DNA of 64,000 bases from Paracoccaceae bacterium (GTDB taxonomy: Bacteria > Pseudomonadota > Alphaproteobacteria > Rhodobacterales > Rhodobacteraceae). Below, piece after piece: positions 24,885-34,192 of this stretch. How positions within the stretch are numbered: position 1 is the stretch's first letter; each line of letters starts with the position of its first letter. The translations under genes were made by a program, and so were the position numbers. Under the pieces are notes generated by a model. It saw only the letters and a list, made by a program, of their open reading frames with translations, ran no database searches and was not told the DNA's origin. The DNA is taken from assembly GCA_020832445.1 (NCBI GenBank), contig JAFIEO010000066.1:25396-89395 (forward strand), written 5' to 3'.

Positions 24885-25910
24885 TTAATGCAATTGCAAA
24901 TGGCTGGATACAGCCCCAAGCATCCGGTTTTCGGCACTGAAATCTCGTCCGGCATAAACAGATGCAAGTCTGATCCCTGCCTTGTGAAGTGGCATGTCCA
25001 CACCGACAAGACCGGCAATATGTACAAGTGGAACCAACCCAAAAGGAATGTCCTCGGTCAGATAACGCGTATCAAGTGACCTTGGCCCGGGCACAGGCGG
25101 ACCCTTGCTGCTGACTTGTGATGCCATTGCGGTCACAGGGCCGGCTGTGATGCCCGGAAAGGTTGAAAGATAGTGTTCGAAAACTGTGCGCACCTTCAAT
25201 CCGAAATGCGCCGCCAATGCCAGCCGTTCCAGATCAAGCGCTTCGATCACACGCCCGACTGATGGTGTGATACCGGCATAATTCTCCCAATTCTCGGCCT
25301 TTTCTATTCGCGTCAGATTGGCCAACGCATTGGCAAGATGTATGGGCGGGTTAAGGTTGCTCAGGGCAACAGCCAGGGCACTGGGCAATTCGCGGAACTC
25401 TGTGTTGAACAAGCCTGCCAACACCGCATGACTGTCGTCTGGATCACGCGCAGCGGTTACAGCGTAGTCAACCCGGTCCCGAATGGTGCCACAGCTGATG
25501 CGGTCGGCAGCAATCCGGCGCGCAGTGACAACAGTGGTAGACCACGACATGATCGGAACCTGTTTGCCCGCGCTTTTCAGCATCTGGTCCGCATAAGCCG
25601 AACACAGGCTAAGTTCCGCGCTGAAGATGATCGTCTGGCCAGACGTGGTTAACGGCACAAGCTGGTCGATCAGGTCTTGCGTGCCTCTGGCACCGCGCGC
25701 ACAAATAAGCACATCTGCGTTCTGAACCGCCTTGCGCAGGTCGGGGTTCTGCTGGATATGGCCCGAGAAGGTGAACGCACCCTCGACATATATTGTATCA
25801 TTCAACGGACCTGCCGTTTCAGACCACAGAACGACATCATGGCCGGACCGGGTCAGCATGGCAGCGTAGGTGATGCCAATGGCACCACCACCAAGAATTG
25901 CAACTTTCAT
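24885..25910 (-). CDS. NAD/NADP octopine/nopaline dehydrogenase-like protein
   Basis: A 341-aa protein with a Rossmann motif at the N-terminus (MKVAILGGGAIGITYAAML) and a C-terminal all-helical domain (ITPSVGRVIEALDLERLALAAHFGLKVR region, residues about 225-260). The latter resembles the opine dehydrogenase domain PF02317; ketopantoate-reductase-like N-termini are similar. The start is ATG 25910; longer in-frame starts overlap the TRAP gene. It lies 28 nt after the TRAP large permease, so it is the terminal gene of that operon. It would oxidise an imported opine-like amino acid conjugate, or reduce a 2-oxo acid. The substrate is inferred. Confidence 0.78.
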   Translation of the reverse strand: MKVAILGGGAIGITYAAMLTRSGHDVVLWSETAGPLNDTIYVEGAFTFSGHIQQNPDLRKAVQNADVLICARGARGTQDLIDQLVPLTTSGQTIIFSAELSLCSAYADQMLKSAGKQVPIMSWSTTVVTARRIAADRISCGTIRDRVDYAVTAARDPDDSHAVLAGLFNTEFRELPSALAVALSNLNPPIHLANALANLTRIEKAENWENYAGITPSVGRVIEALDLERLALAAHFGLKVRTVFEHYLSTFPGITAGPVTAMASQVSSKGPPVPGPRSLDTRYLTEDIPFGLVPLVHIAGLVGVDMPLHKAGIRLASVYAGRDFSAENRMLGAVSSHLQLH

Positions 25911-25938
25911 ATTCTGTCTCTGGTTGTTTGGGCGACGT

Positions 25939-27240
25939 TCAGCCAACGATTCCGAAGGATTGCGGAAAGAACGTGCGTGGTAGAAAAAGGAAAACATCCG
26001 GCAATAGAATGACGCCGATGATCACAAGCAGTGTCAGCCCAACGATGGGCAGGACCGCCATGAACGCACGGGGCGTCGAAACATTGCCGATTTGCGCCGC
26101 GATCAGCAGGCAAATGCCATAAGGTGGCGTTGTCAGCCCGACGGCCAGCGAAAGGCAGACCACAAGTGCCATGTGAATATCGGATATCTGCGCGGCACTT
26201 GTCAGTTCCTTGATGATCGGCAAGAAGATGATCACTGCGGTCATAGGGCTAAGAACAGTTCCCACCAGCAGGCAGAAGACCATTATCATAAGCATCACCG
26301 CAATCGGGTGATCCGACACACCCAGGATGAAGTCCGCAACATCCTGCGCGATGCCCATATAGGCTATCAGCCACCCCATGATCCCGGCGGCGGCCACCGC
26401 GAACATCGGCAAAGAATAGGCCACGACCGTAGAAGAGATCAGCTCGAACAGTTGCCCCGGCCTGATGGTCCGATAGACGACCACTGCCAGCACAAACCCG
26501 ATCAATGCAGCTACAGAAGCCGCTTCGGTTGCTGTGAAGAAGCCACTGGTGATACCGCCCAGGATGACGATGGGGATCAGAAGCACTGGTGCGGCCATCC
26601 GCCCGGAACGCAGCCGACCACGCAAGTCAACGCGTTCGGGATTCACGACGCCATAGCGGCTGGCAACATGATATGTGTAACCCATCTGCACAAGCCCAAC
26701 GAGCACACCAGGCAAGATCCCCGCAAGAAACAGTGCCGCAATCGAGATGTTCCCGAACGCACCGTATATTACGAAAAGGATCGATGGCGGAATAATCACC
26801 CCCAAGGTCGAGGATGTCGCGGTCAGCGCCACCGCAAAAGGGGCCGGATAACCGGCTTTCTTCATGGTCGGAATCATGATCGCCCCGACACTGGCAGTGT
26901 CTGCCGCAGCCGAACCTGACATCGAGGCAAACATCATACTTACCAGCACATTGATGTGACCAAGACCGCCCTTAATATGTCCGACCATGGATTGCGCGAA
27001 CATCATCAGCCGTTCGGTGATGCCGCTGTCGTTCATCAACCGTCCAAGCAGCAGGAAAAAAGGAACTGCCAGCAGCGCGAAAGAGTTGATGTTCGACACC
27101 ATCTGATTGACCACCGATGTCGGCGGCAGACCAAGTGTCAGCACCGTCAGCAATGACGACACACCTATTGCGAAAGCAATTGGAACACGCAGGGTGATCA
27201 GCGCGATGAAACTTCCCAATAATATGACGATGGAATTCAT
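25939..27240 (-). CDS. dctM: TRAP transporter large permease (DctM type), second system
   Basis: A 433-aa, roughly 12-helix DctM protein. Motifs are LRVPIAFAIGVSSLLTVL, FALLAVPFFLLLGRLMNDSG, SSTLGVIIPPSILFVIYG and VGLTTPPYGICLLIAAQIG. ATG overlaps the dctQ stop by 4 nt. It precedes the opine-dehydrogenase-like gene, which points to an amino-acid-derived acid as the substrate. Confidence 0.93.
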   Translation of the reverse strand: MNSIVILLGSFIALITLRVPIAFAIGVSSLLTVLTLGLPPTSVVNQMVSNINSFALLAVPFFLLLGRLMNDSGITERLMMFAQSMVGHIKGGLGHINVLVSMMFASMSGSAAADTASVGAIMIPTMKKAGYPAPFAVALTATSSTLGVIIPPSILFVIYGAFGNISIAALFLAGILPGVLVGLVQMGYTYHVASRYGVVNPERVDLRGRLRSGRMAAPVLLIPIVILGGITSGFFTATEAASVAALIGFVLAVVVYRTIRPGQLFELISSTVVAYSLPMFAVAAAGIMGWLIAYMGIAQDVADFILGVSDHPIAVMLMIMVFCLLVGTVLSPMTAVIIFLPIIKELTSAAQISDIHMALVVCLSLAVGLTTPPYGICLLIAAQIGNVSTPRAFMAVLPIVGLTLLVIIGVILLPDVFLFLPRTFFPQSFGIVG

Positions 27241-27782
27241 TCCGGCTCCTTGCCCCCGATAGAGGATATTCCCCGGACTTCCCGCAAACCCTGAAAGGCA
27301 ATCTCTATTGTAAACAGCATCATTGCCGCGCCGCTGATTGCGACGACGATGTTCTGGTAAAACAGCGGAAACCCAAGCGAAAACGAATAACGCCGCCAGC
27401 CAAGCTGGGCATATTCAAGACCATTGACGGCCATCACCCAGATCAAGGGAAACCCAAGGACAATAGCCAGCAGGCGCAGGAAAAGGTTGATGCGCACATA
27501 GTGTTCGGGAAAGACTTCGACAACGTAGTGCAATCCGTGGCGGTATCCTATGGCGGCGCCAAGAAAGACACTCCAGATGAAACAAAACATCGCGATTTCA
27601 TCTGTCCAGACAAAGGACATCGAAATGAAATTCCGAACAAATACCTGAAACAGGATCACCAAGATAAAGGCTGCAAACAAAACACCGCCTGTGATCTTCA
27701 GTATAGCCTCTATGATGTTGTTGAGCTTGCTTATCATGCGCGCACCGATCTTCTTTGATACAGACCTGGTTCGGGTGGTCAC
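27237..27782 (-). CDS. dctQ: TRAP transporter small permease (DctQ type), second system
   Basis: Up to 181 aa with four hydrophobic helices (ILKITGGVLFAAFILVILFQVFVR is the first). The GTG at 27782 overlaps the dctP stop as GTGA. An in-frame ATG at 27737 would remove a basic 15-residue extension. Coupling favours the longer form, but the start is not certain. Confidence 0.88.
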   Translation of the reverse strand: MTTRTRSVSKKIGARMISKLNNIIEAILKITGGVLFAAFILVILFQVFVRNFISMSFVWTDEIAMFCFIWSVFLGAAIGYRHGLHYVVEVFPEHYVRINLFLRLLAIVLGFPLIWVMAVNGLEYAQLGWRRYSFSLGFPLFYQNIVVAISGAAMMLFTIEIAFQGLREVRGISSIGGKEPE

Positions 27783-28765
27783 TCGACGCTGCGGATCAGT
27801 TCCAGCAGATCCGCGACATCAAGTTCGGCGGCGACCTGATCATGCAGTGGCGCGACGATTTCAATAAAGGGTGCCTTGTCAACCTCGGTCACGGTCACCT
27901 GCCCGCTTTCGATCAGCGGTTGCAGCAGCGATTGGTCATATTGGATGCCCGCATCAATAGCCACCTGAGAGGCGCGCGCGGCGGCGTCCATCAATGCGTC
28001 CTGATCCTCGGGGCTAAGCCTGTCGAAGCTGGCCTGACTCATGGTGATATGGCTGACCATGAATTGATGTTCAGTCCGGGCGTGATAGGGCGCAACCTCA
28101 TACAGCTTGTTTGCGACATAGGCGCTGATCGTGCTCTCGAATGCATCGACCACGCCTGTCTGCATGCCTGTGTATAGCTCCGTGAACGGCAGCGAGGACG
28201 GCAGCGCACCCGATGTTTCCCACATCAAGGCGTCCATACGCGACCCCGGCACACGCATCCGCAGGGCGGAAATATCTTCGATCTCAGTCACGCTATGTCT
28301 GCGGTTGCTAAGATTTCGGACGCCGCCCCCTGTCAGCGCAAGCAGTTTCAGCCTACTTCCGTTATTCGCATACACATCGCGAAAATAGTCTGAAACAGCG
28401 CTGTCTGTGGCAACGGTCGCGCGAAGTGCCTCATCATTGGCAAAAAGATAGCTGAGCGAGAAAAGCTGAAATTCGGGAAAGAAGGGCGTGGCTTCCTGCG
28501 TGCCGCCGATCAGGATATCAATTGTCCCCAAGCGCATTTCGTCCAGTGCGGTTGCGTCATTTCCAAGCGAACCGCCGCTGAAGATGCGGATATCCACACG
28601 CCCGTCCGTCGCCTCCAGCATATCCTCGCGCAGCGCTTCGGCGGCATCAAGCCACGGGTGTGGTGCATTGGCCTGTGTTGACAGGCGCAGCGTCTGGGCC
28701 GTTGTCGGAAGTGCGATGCCGGCAAGAAGAACGCAGACAGTTGACAGTTGAGCAATATTTTTCAT
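27779..28765 (-). CDS. dctP: TRAP transporter substrate-binding protein (DctP type), second system
   Basis: A 328-aa exported protein with signal peptide ending PTTAQ. DctP features are HPWLDAAEALREDMLEATDGRVDIRIFSGGSLG, the clamp ISALRMRVPGS with its conserved Arg, and LYTGMQTGVVDAFEST. It is first in the operon dctP-dctQ-dctM-opine dehydrogenase and divergent from a LysR gene. Unlike the other importer operons here, no hairpin follows it, because the next start overlaps its stop. Confidence 0.92.
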   Translation of the reverse strand: MKNIAQLSTVCVLLAGIALPTTAQTLRLSTQANAPHPWLDAAEALREDMLEATDGRVDIRIFSGGSLGNDATALDEMRLGTIDILIGGTQEATPFFPEFQLFSLSYLFANDEALRATVATDSAVSDYFRDVYANNGSRLKLLALTGGGVRNLSNRRHSVTEIEDISALRMRVPGSRMDALMWETSGALPSSLPFTELYTGMQTGVVDAFESTISAYVANKLYEVAPYHARTEHQFMVSHITMSQASFDRLSPEDQDALMDAAARASQVAIDAGIQYDQSLLQPLIESGQVTVTEVDKAPFIEIVAPLHDQVAAELDVADLLELIRSVE

Positions 28766-28883
28766 TTTGAACCTTTCCCTGTTGATTGTGACGCTTGGTG
28801 TGCGCCTTCTTCATTGACAAAGGATCAGACAACCTAACTATAATGTCAAATATCAATGAAGCATCCTATAATGCGCTAGAGTT

Positions 28884-29828
28884 ATGATAGACCTTCCGAA
28901 AGATACTCCCTTGCCGCGCGTCACCTTGCGCCAGGTAGAGGCATTTCGCGCCGTCATGCGAACGCACGGGATGACGTCGGCGGCACAAATGCTGTCTATT
29001 TCCCAACCTGCCGTAAGCAGGCTGATCGCCGATATGGAACTGGGGCTGGGGCTGAAGCTTTTTGAACGCAACGGTCCGCGGCTGAAACCCACTGACAATG
29101 CCTTGCGCCTTATGGAGGAGGTGGAGCGCGTCTTTCTGGGGCTGCATCAGATCGAACAGGCCGCGCGCACGATCAAGCGCTTTCCACAAACGCTGATGCG
29201 GATTGCGGCGCCGCCTTTTCTGTCATTGGAATATGTGGCGGTTGTGGTCGGGGCCTTGCGGCGCGCCTACCCCGAGTTGCGTTTCAGCATCCATACCGAC
29301 AGTTCCATGTCGATTGCAGACCAGATTGCGCGGGGGCAGCATCATCTGGGGTTTTGCACCCTGCCCGCCAGCGCGGATGATGTGCGTGTCGTGCATGAAA
29401 GCCGGGTCGAGGCCGTTTGCGTACTCCCGCGGTCGCACCCGCTGGCGGCGAATGACACCATATATGTGTCCCAACTTGAACATGAGCCGCTGATAGTCCT
29501 TGGCCAAAGCGGCAGCATCCGCCCCCAGATCAATGATGTTTTTGCGGCCGAGCAGATATCACCAAATATAGTTGGCGAAATACTGTTTGCTGCAACCGCA
29601 GGAAGCCTTGTCTCCGAAGGGGTGGGCCTTGCATTGATGGACCCGTTTTCCGCCCGCGCGTGCCGCAGCAATGCCATCGTGATCCGCCGCTTCATGCCGC
29701 GTGTCGAACTAAGCTATTCGATGATTGTTCCTTTACACACCAAACTTGGCGACCCGATCGCGTTTGCCACCCGTATTGTACGCGACGAAATCGAGCCGAT
29801 GTTACCAGACTGGGCATTCCAAAACTGA
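28884..29828 (+). CDS. LysR-family regulator
   Basis: A 314-aa protein with N-terminal helix-turn-helix (LRQVEAFRAVMRTHGMTSAAQ then SISQPAVSRLIADME) and a periplasmic-binding-protein-like effector domain from about residue 95. It is divergent from the second TRAP operon, and the 118-bp gap would hold its binding site. A TTGACA/TATAAT pair (28814/28839, 19-nt spacer) could be its promoter. It probably activates the TRAP/opine-dehydrogenase operon. Confidence 0.9.
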   Translation: MIDLPKDTPLPRVTLRQVEAFRAVMRTHGMTSAAQMLSISQPAVSRLIADMELGLGLKLFERNGPRLKPTDNALRLMEEVERVFLGLHQIEQAARTIKRFPQTLMRIAAPPFLSLEYVAVVVGALRRAYPELRFSIHTDSSMSIADQIARGQHHLGFCTLPASADDVRVVHESRVEAVCVLPRSHPLAANDTIYVSQLEHEPLIVLGQSGSIRPQINDVFAAEQISPNIVGEILFAATAGSLVSEGVGLALMDPFSARACRSNAIVIRRFMPRVELSYSMIVPLHTKLGDPIAFATRIVRDEIEPMLPDWAFQN

Positions 29829-29889
29829 AGTGTTGATTGCCAAACGCGCAGATCATCGTGGCATCAGCAGGGCTTCAAGCCGGTTTTCT

Positions 29890-31062
29890 TCACCAGTTTG
29901 CGATTGTTCCGTCAGCCAGCCGGGCCTCCAGTGCGGGAACAACTTCTGGCTTGAACGGGTGGCGGGCCGCGGCCTTTTCGTTGATTTCAACACCGAATCC
30001 CACACCCTGCGGGACATTCCAGTATCCATCAACAAGATGCATAGGATGCGAAAAAATTTCGTCAAACCATGGCACTAACCCTACCGCTTCTTCTTGAATA
30101 ACAAAATTGGGCGTTGCAACGTCGAAATGCAAAGCCACCGCACCTGCCACCGGTCCCATGGGGTTATGTGGCGCAATGCCCATCTGTCCGGCCTCGGCAA
30201 TGGCCGCAATCTTGCGCCCGCCGGTCAAGCCACCGCAATGGCTAAGGTCGGGCTGGACATGCGCGACAGCCCTGTGTTCGGCCAGTTCCGCAAATTCGCG
30301 GGGGGTGAACAGCCGCTCGCCCGTGGCCAGCGGGCAATTCACGCGCTTGGAAAGTGCGGCCATGGCAGGGGCATCACCCGGCTGGATCGGTTCTTCAATG
30401 AATAGCGGGCTGATTGGCGCGATAACATCAATATACGCTTTTGCCACTTCGGGTGATGCTGGCCTGCCGTGAAAATCTGTCATGATGGCCACTTCGGGAC
30501 CAACCCTGTCACGCACCGCCTGCGCCAGTTTTTCGACATGCAACAGGTCAGGCAGGGGTGCTTCATACCCTGAATATGGCACGAACCCCAGCTTGACCGC
30601 GTTGTACCCCATTTCAACGGTTTCCTGAACCGCGTCGCAGAATGCGCCAATGTCATCTGTGCCAACCTGTGCGCCGATGCGTGCGCGGCGCATATGGGTA
30701 TAGACCCTTACGCGGTCACGCACCTGTCCGCCCAAAAGTTGCCAGACCGGCACCCCCAGATCCTTGGCCTTGATGTCCCAAAGCGCCTGATCGATGGCTG
30801 ATACCGCCGACATACCGATCGACCCCAGTGGCCAGAAACTGAACTTCGTCATCTTGCTGAAAATATGTTCAATGCGGCGCGGATCCTCGCCAATGACGAA
30901 TTGCGCCAGATCGTCAACCGCACCAAGGACCGCGCGGGTTTTCCATTCCAATGTCGCCTCGCCCCAGCCGTGCAGGCCGGGTTGGTCGGTCTGGACCTTC
31001 ACGAAGATCCAGTTCCGGTGAATGGCGTTTACAACCACAGTGCTGATGCCGGTAATCTTCAT
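29890..31062 (-). CDS. Mandelate racemase/enolase-superfamily sugar-acid dehydratase (DgoD-like)
   Basis: A 390-aa enolase-superfamily enzyme. Metal ligands are in TDFHGR (residues about 188-193), FIEEP (about 213) and ATGERL (about 240), with a general-base His in APHNPMGP. The DFHGR signature is typical of galactonate/gluconate-type acid-sugar dehydratases. The start is ATG 31062 behind AGAGGAC. It is the last gene of the third TRAP operon and follows dctM by 40 nt, so it should dehydrate the acid sugar that this transporter imports. The exact sugar acid is not determined. Confidence 0.87.
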   Translation of the reverse strand: MKITGISTVVVNAIHRNWIFVKVQTDQPGLHGWGEATLEWKTRAVLGAVDDLAQFVIGEDPRRIEHIFSKMTKFSFWPLGSIGMSAVSAIDQALWDIKAKDLGVPVWQLLGGQVRDRVRVYTHMRRARIGAQVGTDDIGAFCDAVQETVEMGYNAVKLGFVPYSGYEAPLPDLLHVEKLAQAVRDRVGPEVAIMTDFHGRPASPEVAKAYIDVIAPISPLFIEEPIQPGDAPAMAALSKRVNCPLATGERLFTPREFAELAEHRAVAHVQPDLSHCGGLTGGRKIAAIAEAGQMGIAPHNPMGPVAGAVALHFDVATPNFVIQEEAVGLVPWFDEIFSHPMHLVDGYWNVPQGVGFGVEINEKAAARHPFKPEVVPALEARLADGTIANW

Positions 31063-31102
31063 GAAGTCCTCTCGCATTGCGATATGCCCGTGTTGCGGGG
31101 CG

Positions 31103-32377
31103 TCAGTTTAACAGGTCAGGCAGATAGCTGGAAATGCCCGGAATTAGGCAAACAAGGCCGATGGCCAGCAGTTGCGCCAGCAGAAATGGCAATATTGCAC
31201 GCATTAACGGATACATCCGCACGCGGCCCACACGCATCATCACAAACAGCACCACCCCGACAGGGGGCGTGACAAGGCCCATTGCAAGGGTCAGCATGAT
31301 GACCATGGCCGCCTGCATCGGGTCTATGCCAAGCTGGTAGACCACAGGCATCAGCAGGGGTGCAAAGATCAGGATTGCCGCGCCAATATCCAGAAAGGTG
31401 CCAAGCACCAGCATCAGCGCGGCCACTGCAAACAGAAACAACAGCGGATTGTGTTGGAAGACACTGGCAGCCGAGGCCACCCATGACGCGATACCAAGAA
31501 GGTTCAGCGCGTAGGACAATATTGTTGCAGCGGCGACAAGCAGGTAAATCGTGGCCGATGTGCGCGCCGCCCGCAAGAATGCCTTCCATAGCCCTTTCAG
31601 GTCCATCACGCGAAACACGACCGTGGACAGGAAAATGGCATATGCAACCGCAACCCCGCCGCCTTCTGTGGCGGTGTATATTCCGGCAAGCATTCCGCCG
31701 ATGATGATGACCGGCAGGGTCAGAACCGCGATGGCCTCGATGATCATGCGGCCAGCACCGTTACTGTTGAAGACCAGACGCCGCGGTTTTGGCACCCGCT
31801 TGCGAAACGCATCAATTGCGACAACTGCGGCGCAGGCCCCACCAAGCAACAGGCCCGGCAGAATACCGGCCAGAAACAGGTCAATGACCGAAAGGCCGGT
31901 TACGGCCGCCATAATGATTGCCAGCCCCGATGGCGGAATGATTGGCCCCACAATCGAAGAGGCCGCAGTGACGGCTGCGGCATATTCCTTGGTATAGCCT
32001 TCTTTGGGCATTTCTTCGGTAAACACCCGCCCCAGTGCCGCAGCATCCGCCACTGCCGAACCGGATATTCCCGCAAACAGAACCGACGTGCCGATATTGG
32101 CATAGGCCGTGCCGCCACGCAGCCAGCTTGTGGCGGCGGATGCAATGGAAATCAGCCGCGCGGTGATGCCACCCTGACTCATGATTTCAGCCGCCAGAAT
32201 ATAAAACGGCACCGCAAGGAAAATGAAACTGTCCACACCGGTAAACAACCGCGTTGCCGTCACGGACAGCGGGATACCCGCCAGCCAGACCCCAAGAATA
32301 CCTGCAAGCCCGATGGCAAATGCGACAGGAATCCCAATAAACAGCAGGCCAAGACCCAGAATTGCAACCCAGATCAT
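31103..32377 (-). CDS. dctM: TRAP transporter large permease (DctM type), third system
   Basis: A 424-aa DctM protein with LFIGIPVAFAIGLAGILGVW, FIFLAVPFYILAAEIMSQGG, SSIVGPIIPPSGLAIIMAA and GLVTPPVGVVLFVMMRVG. It overlaps dctQ by 4 nt. Linkage to the acid-sugar dehydratase makes it a probable aldonate or uronate importer. Confidence 0.93.
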   Translation of the reverse strand: MIWVAILGLGLLFIGIPVAFAIGLAGILGVWLAGIPLSVTATRLFTGVDSFIFLAVPFYILAAEIMSQGGITARLISIASAATSWLRGGTAYANIGTSVLFAGISGSAVADAAALGRVFTEEMPKEGYTKEYAAAVTAASSIVGPIIPPSGLAIIMAAVTGLSVIDLFLAGILPGLLLGGACAAVVAIDAFRKRVPKPRRLVFNSNGAGRMIIEAIAVLTLPVIIIGGMLAGIYTATEGGGVAVAYAIFLSTVVFRVMDLKGLWKAFLRAARTSATIYLLVAAATILSYALNLLGIASWVASAASVFQHNPLLFLFAVAALMLVLGTFLDIGAAILIFAPLLMPVVYQLGIDPMQAAMVIMLTLAMGLVTPPVGVVLFVMMRVGRVRMYPLMRAILPFLLAQLLAIGLVCLIPGISSYLPDLLN

Positions 32378-32907
32378 TGGCTGGCACCATTTGCGCCGCT
32401 TTTCGGTGTATCGGCATTAACCGCGCCATCGTCATCCGGCTCGAAGCCCGAGAACCAGCTTAGCGCGATCTGCACCAGCATAAGCGCCGCACCGACCGGC
32501 AAGGCGGCATAAGGAATGACCATGGGAATCCCCGATGCGGGGGCCGTTTGCGCCGCGTTGCGCAGGGCCAGTGGCCAGCCATAATAAAGGATCACGACAC
32601 AGAAAATCGCAGCGACCGAATATAGCGCCGATTTGACAAACCGGATCATGTTTGGCCTGACCAGCCCTTCCAGCATCTCGATGCCCATATGCTCGACACG
32701 GAAAATGCATGCGACACTGCCCAGCATCATCAACCAGATCATGGAATATCGCATCACTTCCTCTGTCCAGCTGAAGCCGGTGCTGAAGAAATAGCGCCCG
32801 CCAACCTGCGTCAGGTTCAGCACCGTCACAGCGATCAGCAAAAGACCTGCGATAATTTCGGTGCTCATGGCAAGCACGCGGGCAGCGTGTGTTGCAATAC
32901 GCGTCAT
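32374..32907 (-). CDS. dctQ: TRAP transporter small permease (DctQ type), third system
   Basis: About 177 aa with four hydrophobic helices (EIIAGLLLIAVTVLNLTQVGGRYFF first). The frame stays open to 33000, but that start would lie inside the strong hairpin at 32972-33003. I therefore use ATG 32907; its ribosome-binding site is weak and the start is uncertain. Confidence 0.85.
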   Translation of the reverse strand: MTRIATHAARVLAMSTEIIAGLLLIAVTVLNLTQVGGRYFFSTGFSWTEEVMRYSMIWLMMLGSVACIFRVEHMGIEMLEGLVRPNMIRFVKSALYSVAAIFCVVILYYGWPLALRNAAQTAPASGIPMVIPYAALPVGAALMLVQIALSWFSGFEPDDDGAVNADTPKSGANGASQ

Positions 32908-32971
32908 GTCTGACCCATCAATTGTTCCAGCCGCGGGGGCCGCGATGATTTCGGTGAATGGTGGAATGTCA

Positions 32972-33003
32972 CCCGTGGCCTTGCTGCACAGCAAGGCCAC
33001 GGG
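32972..33003 (-). terminator. Intercistronic 15-bp hairpin between dctP and dctQ, third system
   Basis: CCCGTGGCCTTGCTG and CAGCAAGGCCACGGG are exact complements separated by 2 nt. The hairpin starts about 10 nt after the dctP stop on the minus strand and is not followed by a T-run. It is likely an mRNA 3'-end stabiliser or attenuator that keeps binding-protein levels above permease levels. Confidence 0.75.
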
Positions 33004-33013
33004 CGGGGAGCAA

Positions 33014-34042
33014 TCAGTTCCGGTAGAGTGCGGCTTTTGCCTCTTCTACTGTTGCGATCAGTTCGTCGACCAGGTCATCACCGACATTTCCGCGGATGAA
33101 ATCCAGCACAGCGGGCTGGGTGATTTCCTTGAAGGCTGCCTTTTCTTCAGGCGTGGAGACATGAATTTCCATCCCCAGTTCGTCGGCCAGCTGGCGGCTG
33201 AAACGCCAGTCGCCTTCGGTTTTCTGAAGGTTTTCTGTCCACGCCATCAGAAGGGCCGCGTCCTGAATGACCTGCTGATGGCCCGGTTCCAGCGAATTGA
33301 ACCAGTCATCATTGGCAATAATGACATGCAGCCCAAAGGTGTGTTCGTTCAGTGTGTAATATTTCTGAACCTCGCCATGGCCGCCACCATAGACCACGGC
33401 TGGCGGGTTTTCCTGCCCGTCAACCACACCCTGACGCAGCGCCATCACTACTTCGGCCCCGCTGATCGGCACGGCGGTCGCGCCCAGCGAATTCACCAGC
33501 TCCATATAGACCGGGCTTTCCATGGTGCGGATCTTAAGCCCGCGCATGTCTTCTGGGTTGATCAGGGGCCGGATGTTGTTGGTGAATGACCGAAAGCCGT
33601 TTTGCGAGAATGCCAGCGCACGAATTCCGGTTTGTGCCAGAATATCGTCTTTCATGTTTTCGGCAAATTCACTTTCCAGCACACGCCATGCCACAGGTGC
33701 AGACTCGAACAAGTAGGGAATCGACCAGACCTGCATAGGCGCATAAAAGCCGCTCATCGCACCATCGGCAGGAAAGCTGAGTTCGAGGCTGCCCTGCTGG
33801 ACCATCTCGATCATTTCGCGTTCACCACCAAGCTGGTTGTTGGGGAACAGCCGCACCGTCAACTCGCCATTGGTTTTGAATTCGACATATTCCTTGAAAC
33901 GGACAAGGGCATTATATTCCGGAAAGTCCCCCTCTGGAATGCCGATGCCGAATTTAATCTCGGTCGCGTCCGCATGGGACGCACCGAACGCAAAGGTGGC
34001 GGCAGCAAGCGCTGCAGCGCAGATTGCACTTTTCATATTCAT
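33014..34042 (-). CDS. dctP: TRAP transporter substrate-binding protein (DctP type), third system
   Basis: A 342-aa exported protein. The start is ATG 34042 (MNMKSAICAAALAAATFAFG), with GGAGGAGG just upstream. The signal peptide ends ASHADA. DctP motifs include GIPEGDFPEYNALVRFKEYV, the clamp MRGLKIRTMESP and MALRQGVVDGQENPP. The QENP sequence after the helix is typical of the uronate/C4-acid DctP group. Its operon is divergent from a FadR-type regulator. Confidence 0.93.
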   Translation of the reverse strand: MNMKSAICAAALAAATFAFGASHADATEIKFGIGIPEGDFPEYNALVRFKEYVEFKTNGELTVRLFPNNQLGGEREMIEMVQQGSLELSFPADGAMSGFYAPMQVWSIPYLFESAPVAWRVLESEFAENMKDDILAQTGIRALAFSQNGFRSFTNNIRPLINPEDMRGLKIRTMESPVYMELVNSLGATAVPISGAEVVMALRQGVVDGQENPPAVVYGGGHGEVQKYYTLNEHTFGLHVIIANDDWFNSLEPGHQQVIQDAALLMAWTENLQKTEGDWRFSRQLADELGMEIHVSTPEEKAAFKEITQPAVLDFIRGNVGDDLVDELIATVEEAKAALYRN

Positions 34043-34127
34043 GGTTTCCTCCTCCATTCGATCTGGTGGCGCAGGCGGGTGTCGTTTTTTTTGGTGCCAA
34101 TGCGTTGCCAGTGCAGGCCGGGTGGCG

Positions 34128-34142
34128 CTACATAAGATGTAG
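34128..34142. promoter_or_regulatory. Candidate operator of the FadR-type regulator
   Basis: CTACATAAGATGTAG is a perfect inverted repeat with 6-bp arms and a 3-nt centre. It lies in the 150-bp gap between dctP and the divergent FadR-type gene, 50 nt before the latter's start. Position and size suit a dimeric GntR/FadR site. Confidence 0.45.
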
Positions 34143-34192
34143 GATGACTCACTCTAGATCATATGTAAAGAATAATTGGAGATGTGGACAAC

